The notes under the pieces were generated by a model. That model saw only the letters and a program-made list of their open reading frames with translations, did no database searches and was not told where the DNA came from. Shown one piece after another: positions 40,003 to 42,334 of a DNA stretch of 42,334 bases. Each line of letters opens with the position of its first letter. The stretch's first letter is position 1. Made by a program: the position numbers and the translations under genes. Source of the stretch: Candidatus Methylomirabilota bacterium (GTDB lineage Bacteria > Methylomirabilota > Methylomirabilia > Rokubacteriales > DASRDR01); the NCBI GenBank assembly GCA_036005065.1, contig DASYQW010000137.1, forward strand, positions 1 through 42,334, given 5' to 3'.

Positions 40003-41286
40003 TCACCACGTCATTCGCGATTCCACCGGCAGCTTCCGCCACATCCGCTTGCGGCGCCGGAACCACACCGCCGCGAACACCACCGCCAGCCGCGCCCGCA
40101 GCCAGAGCGGTCGCCGGAGGAACACCCCGCCGGCCAGGACCGTCGTCACGGCGTCCCGGAGCGTCGGTGGCGGGCTCGGGGAAAGGAAGACGTCCAGGAA
40201 CGCCGGCTCGTAGTATCGGTCGATGAAGCGGAAGAACAGTGCTGCGCCGCGCTCGATTCGCCTCCGGACGCGGATGAACGCCGAGGCCCGGAACTGCCCG
40301 CGCCGGAACGCGTCGAGAATCGCCGCGCAGGCGAGCTCCGCCGACTGCATGGCGATGTAGACCCCCGTCGAGAAGATGGGGTCGACGAACGTGACCGCGT
40401 CACCCACGGCGACGAACCGGTCTCCGGCGGCCGGCGTCGTCCGGTAGGAGAAGTTGGCGGCACTCCACACCTCGCTGACCCGCGTGGCGTCCCGGAGCCC
40501 CGCCGCCACGCTCGGGCAGGCGGCCACCATCTCCTCGAAGAGCTCGGACCGCGAGCCCTGGCGCCCCTTGGCCACCCGCTGGTGGAGGACGCAGCCGATG
40601 CTGGTCAGGTCATCCGCGAAGGGGATCCACCAGAACCAGCCGTGCTCGTACAGATAGATGCGGATGTGCCCCTCGGTGCGTCCGGACCAGCGCTCGGCCC
40701 CCCGGTAGTGGGCGAAGAGGGCGACCTTCCCGAGGCCCGGCATGGGCTCTCGCCGGCCCAGCTGCCGACTGACCGCGGCGTCACGCCCGCTGGCGTCGAC
40801 CAGGAAGGCGGCCTCGACCGGATAGCGCTCCCCGTCCTCGCTCCGGACGTCGAGCCGGACCCGGTCGCCCTCGACGGTCACCCCGCCGACCTCCGCGCCC
40901 TCGAAGACGGCCGCCCCTTGCTTTCTCGCGTGGTCGAGCAAGAGCCGGTCGAAGTCGGCGCGGGGCACGTTGTAGGCGTGGTCCGCCCAGGTCGGGCCCG
41001 ACCGGAAGTTGAACACCACCTGCCGTCCCTCGACGTCGTCGATGAAGGCGGCGCCGTGCTTCCGCATGAAGCCGGCGGCCTCCAGATGGGGCGTGAGACC
41101 CAACCGATCGAAGAGCGGCACGTTGGCCGGCAACAGCGACTCGCCGACGTGGAAGCGCGGGAAGCGCTCGCGCTCGAAACAGGCCACCCCGAGGCCCGCC
41201 CGCGCGAGCAGCATGGCGGCGGTCGACCCGGCCGGACCGCCACCGACGACCGCGACGTCATAGCGAGGCGCGATCCGATCCGCCAT
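40003..41286 (-). CDS. FAD-dependent halogenase-like monooxygenase
   Basis: This is a 427-residue flavoprotein. The FAD motif is GGGPAG (15-20), followed by FHVGESLLP. WFWWIP near residue 220 fits the WxWxIP signature of flavin halogenases, and FVDPIFSTG fits their FxxPxxSxG motif. A lysine in FMRKHGAAF (Lys76) stands where the halogenase active lysine usually is. GDAVTFVDP is the second FAD contact. Many relatives with these marks are halogenases acting on carrier-bound pyrroles or phenols, but others are plain oxidoreductases. The ATG at 41286 has GGAG a few bases upstream. It follows the glycosyltransferase by 10 bp and is its operon partner. Confidence 0.8.
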   Translation of the reverse strand: MADRIAPRYDVAVVGGGPAGSTAAMLLARAGLGVACFERERFPRFHVGESLLPANVPLFDRLGLTPHLEAAGFMRKHGAAFIDDVEGRQVVFNFRSGPTWADHAYNVPRADFDRLLLDHARKQGAAVFEGAEVGGVTVEGDRVRLDVRSEDGERYPVEAAFLVDASGRDAAVSRQLGRREPMPGLGKVALFAHYRGAERWSGRTEGHIRIYLYEHGWFWWIPFADDLTSIGCVLHQRVAKGRQGSRSELFEEMVAACPSVAAGLRDATRVSEVWSAANFSYRTTPAAGDRFVAVGDAVTFVDPIFSTGVYIAMQSAELACAAILDAFRRGQFRASAFIRVRRRIERGAALFFRFIDRYYEPAFLDVFLSPSPPPTLRDAVTTVLAGGVFLRRPLWLRARLAVVFAAVWFRRRKRMWRKLPVESRMTW

Positions 41287-41296
41287 GCGCTCCGCC

Positions 41297-42058
41297 TCAG
41301 GCGTGCGGCAGCGGGAGGAAGGTTCGGCGCCGGACCCGCGCGGCGGCCAGCAGCCGGCGCGGCGCCTCGCGCAGCACCTCCCGGGCCAGGTACCAGCCGA
41401 TCCGGGTGCCGTCGACGAGGGCGTGGAACCGACTCGCCCGGCCCGGTGGATAGATCGCGCGCACGGGCACCGGCACGATCGCGTACCCCGAGCGGGCCGC
41501 CGCGAGGAGGGCCTCGGACTCGAGCACGAACCCCTCCTCCCGCAAGCGGACGAGGCGAAGCAGGGCCGCGGGGTAGACCCGGAAGCCGCACTGCGTGTCG
41601 CGGACGGCCCTCTGGGTCAGCCATCGGATGAAGCGGTCGGCGACCCGGATCGCGCCGAGCCGTGTCCGGGGGATCCGATCCCCGCCGACCCCGGCGAGGC
41701 GATCACCGAGGACGAGGGCCCGCGGCGTCCGGCGCGCGGCGGCCAGGAGCCGAGGGAGGTCGGCGGGGTCGTGCTGGCCGTCGCCGTCGAGCGTGGCGAC
41801 GGCGGCGGCCCCACGGCGCAGGGCCTCCGCGAACCCCGCTCGCAGCGCGGCGCCCTTGCCGGCGCGCCGGCCCGTGCGGATCACGCAGACAGCCCCGGCC
41901 GCGACGGCCCGGGCGCTGCTGTCGTCGCTCGAGGCATCGTCGACCACGATGACGGGGCACACCGTGCGAGCCCGCTCGATCACCCTCGCCACCGTCGAAG
42001 CCTCGTTGAAGACGGGGATGACGGCCACGACCGCTCGGGTCCCGACGCGCTCGCTCAT
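41297..42058 (-). CDS. Family 2 glycosyltransferase, dolichol/polyprenyl-phosphate mannosyltransferase-like
   Basis: This is a 253-residue GT-A enzyme. It begins MSERVGTRAVVAVIPVFNEA and has VIVVDDASSDDSS, the donor-site string ATLDGDGQHDPADLPRLL and a QCGFRVYP stretch, as in DPM1-type enzymes that charge polyprenyl phosphate with a sugar. Such a donor lipid is what the GT39-type enzyme at 22992-25226 would use. The ATG at 42058 was chosen because an upstream extension reads into repeat B. Confidence 0.87.
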   Translation of the reverse strand: MSERVGTRAVVAVIPVFNEASTVARVIERARTVCPVIVVDDASSDDSSARAVAAGAVCVIRTGRRAGKGAALRAGFAEALRRGAAAVATLDGDGQHDPADLPRLLAAARRTPRALVLGDRLAGVGGDRIPRTRLGAIRVADRFIRWLTQRAVRDTQCGFRVYPAALLRLVRLREEGFVLESEALLAAARSGYAIVPVPVRAIYPPGRASRFHALVDGTRIGWYLAREVLREAPRRLLAAARVRRRTFLPLPHA

Positions 42059-42126
42059 GCGGGCCCCTTCGGACCAGCAGCGTGATCGGGCCCGGCGATC
42101 GGCCCGGGCCGAGCCCCGAGCAGCCC

Positions 42127-42195
42127 TAGGACGCAGGGAGGAGGCGGGCCGAGACGTATGCCGCATACGTTGAGGCCCGCCGACGACCGAGGACG
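42127..42195 (-). repeat. Palindromic repeat B, copy 2
   Basis: It differs from 28428-28496 at only two positions (AG against GA next to the inner hairpin). It keeps the nested hairpin GGCGGGCC/GGCCCGCC with CGTATGC/GCATACG inside. It stands about 70 bp upstream of the glycosyltransferase start. The rest of the gap 42059-42224 has only GC-rich inverted repeats. Confidence 0.75.
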
Positions 42196-42224
42196 CAGAG
42201 CTGCGACGGTTATCGTCACGGCAC

Positions 42225-42334
42225 TCACAGGCGACCGAACATGGACAGATACTCCGACTTCATGTAACGCTCCAGGAGGACCAGCAACGCGATCCCGGGC
42301 AGCATGAGGATCAGGGCGGCGATCGACGCCACCT
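42225..42334 (-). CDS. ABC importer permease, C-terminal end only (cut by the window edge)
   Basis: The minus strand encodes a permease C-terminus ending in ERYMKSEYLSMFGRL and a TGA stop at 42225-42227. All 110 bases are identical to 15309-15418, the 3' end of the complete permease gene. The 22 bases after the stop are still similar (18 of 22). It may be a second, recently duplicated importer or an assembly overlap. Confidence 0.6.
   Translation of the reverse strand, partial: VASIAALILMLPGIALLVLLERYMKSEYLSMFGRL

Noticed and set aside
1-42334. CRISPR arrays, tRNA or rRNA genes
   Set aside because: No regularly spaced short repeats, no cloverleaf with a conserved T-loop and no ribosomal RNA sequence were noticed on either strand.

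Overview
The window is high-GC DNA (roughly 70% by eye) densely packed with long operons. No rRNA, tRNA or CRISPR array is visible. The content (many binding-protein-dependent ABC transporters, hopanoid-type genes hpnJ and hpnL, inositol genes iolD and iolE, an SBBP-repeat protein, a TcuA-like flavoprotein) fits an uncultivated soil or sediment bacterium of the Rokubacteria/Methylomirabilota or deltaproteobacterial kind. That placement is inference from gene style, not from a marker gene. Both window ends cut genes, so this looks like a contig or a slice of one.

Layout. 1-2009 (minus): the N-terminal part of an ABC permease and its binding protein. 2125-5082 (plus): iolD and iolE, two inositol-catabolic enzymes, with a good promoter in the divergent spacer. 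5069-7492 (minus): a secreted SBBP-repeat protein whose 3' end overlaps iolE. 7683-18499 (minus): a phosphoesterase, a BadH-like dehydrogenase and two complete ABC importers placed back to back. 18596-20419 (minus): a HAD phosphatase, a BON-domain lipoprotein and a small hypothetical ORF.

20.5-23.0 kb is the most unusual stretch. It reads as a decayed integron. It holds a C-terminal scrap of an integron-type tyrosine recombinase that keeps the YTHVLNRG motif. It has a gene cassette with one 252-residue secreted protein, and the first bases of that cassette are the exact 9-nt complement of the R'' end of its own recombination site. It has two attC-like hairpins with unpaired bases on the 5' arm, a frameshifted cassette gene, and a ParD/ParE-like toxin-antitoxin pair whose toxin has lost its start codon and its C-terminus. 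A related 87-89 bp direct repeat flanks the whole block. The recombinase scrap points the same way as the cassettes, the inverse of the classical layout.

23.0-35.5 kb (minus) is a cell-envelope lipid cluster. It runs from an LpxL-type acyltransferase, a methyltransferase and an FtsX/LolD-type exporter (split by a TcuA-like gene) to a CDP-alcohol phosphotransferase, HpnL-like and HpnJ proteins, an AbrB/RelE-like toxin-antitoxin remnant, and a GT39-type membrane glycosyltransferase fused to an LmeA-like lipid-binding domain. Between the phosphotransferase and hpnL lies a 166-bp insert flanked by a 16-bp duplication of the ancestral stop/start overlap.

35.9-39.9 kb (plus): an M20 amidohydrolase, a phthalate-decarboxylase-type binding protein, an SDR and a UbiE-type methyltransferase. 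40.0-42.1 kb (minus): a flavin halogenase-like enzyme and a family 2 glycosyltransferase. The last 110 bp are an exact copy of the 3' end of the permease gene at 15309. Three families of short palindromic intergenic repeats (A, B, C) are scattered through the window.
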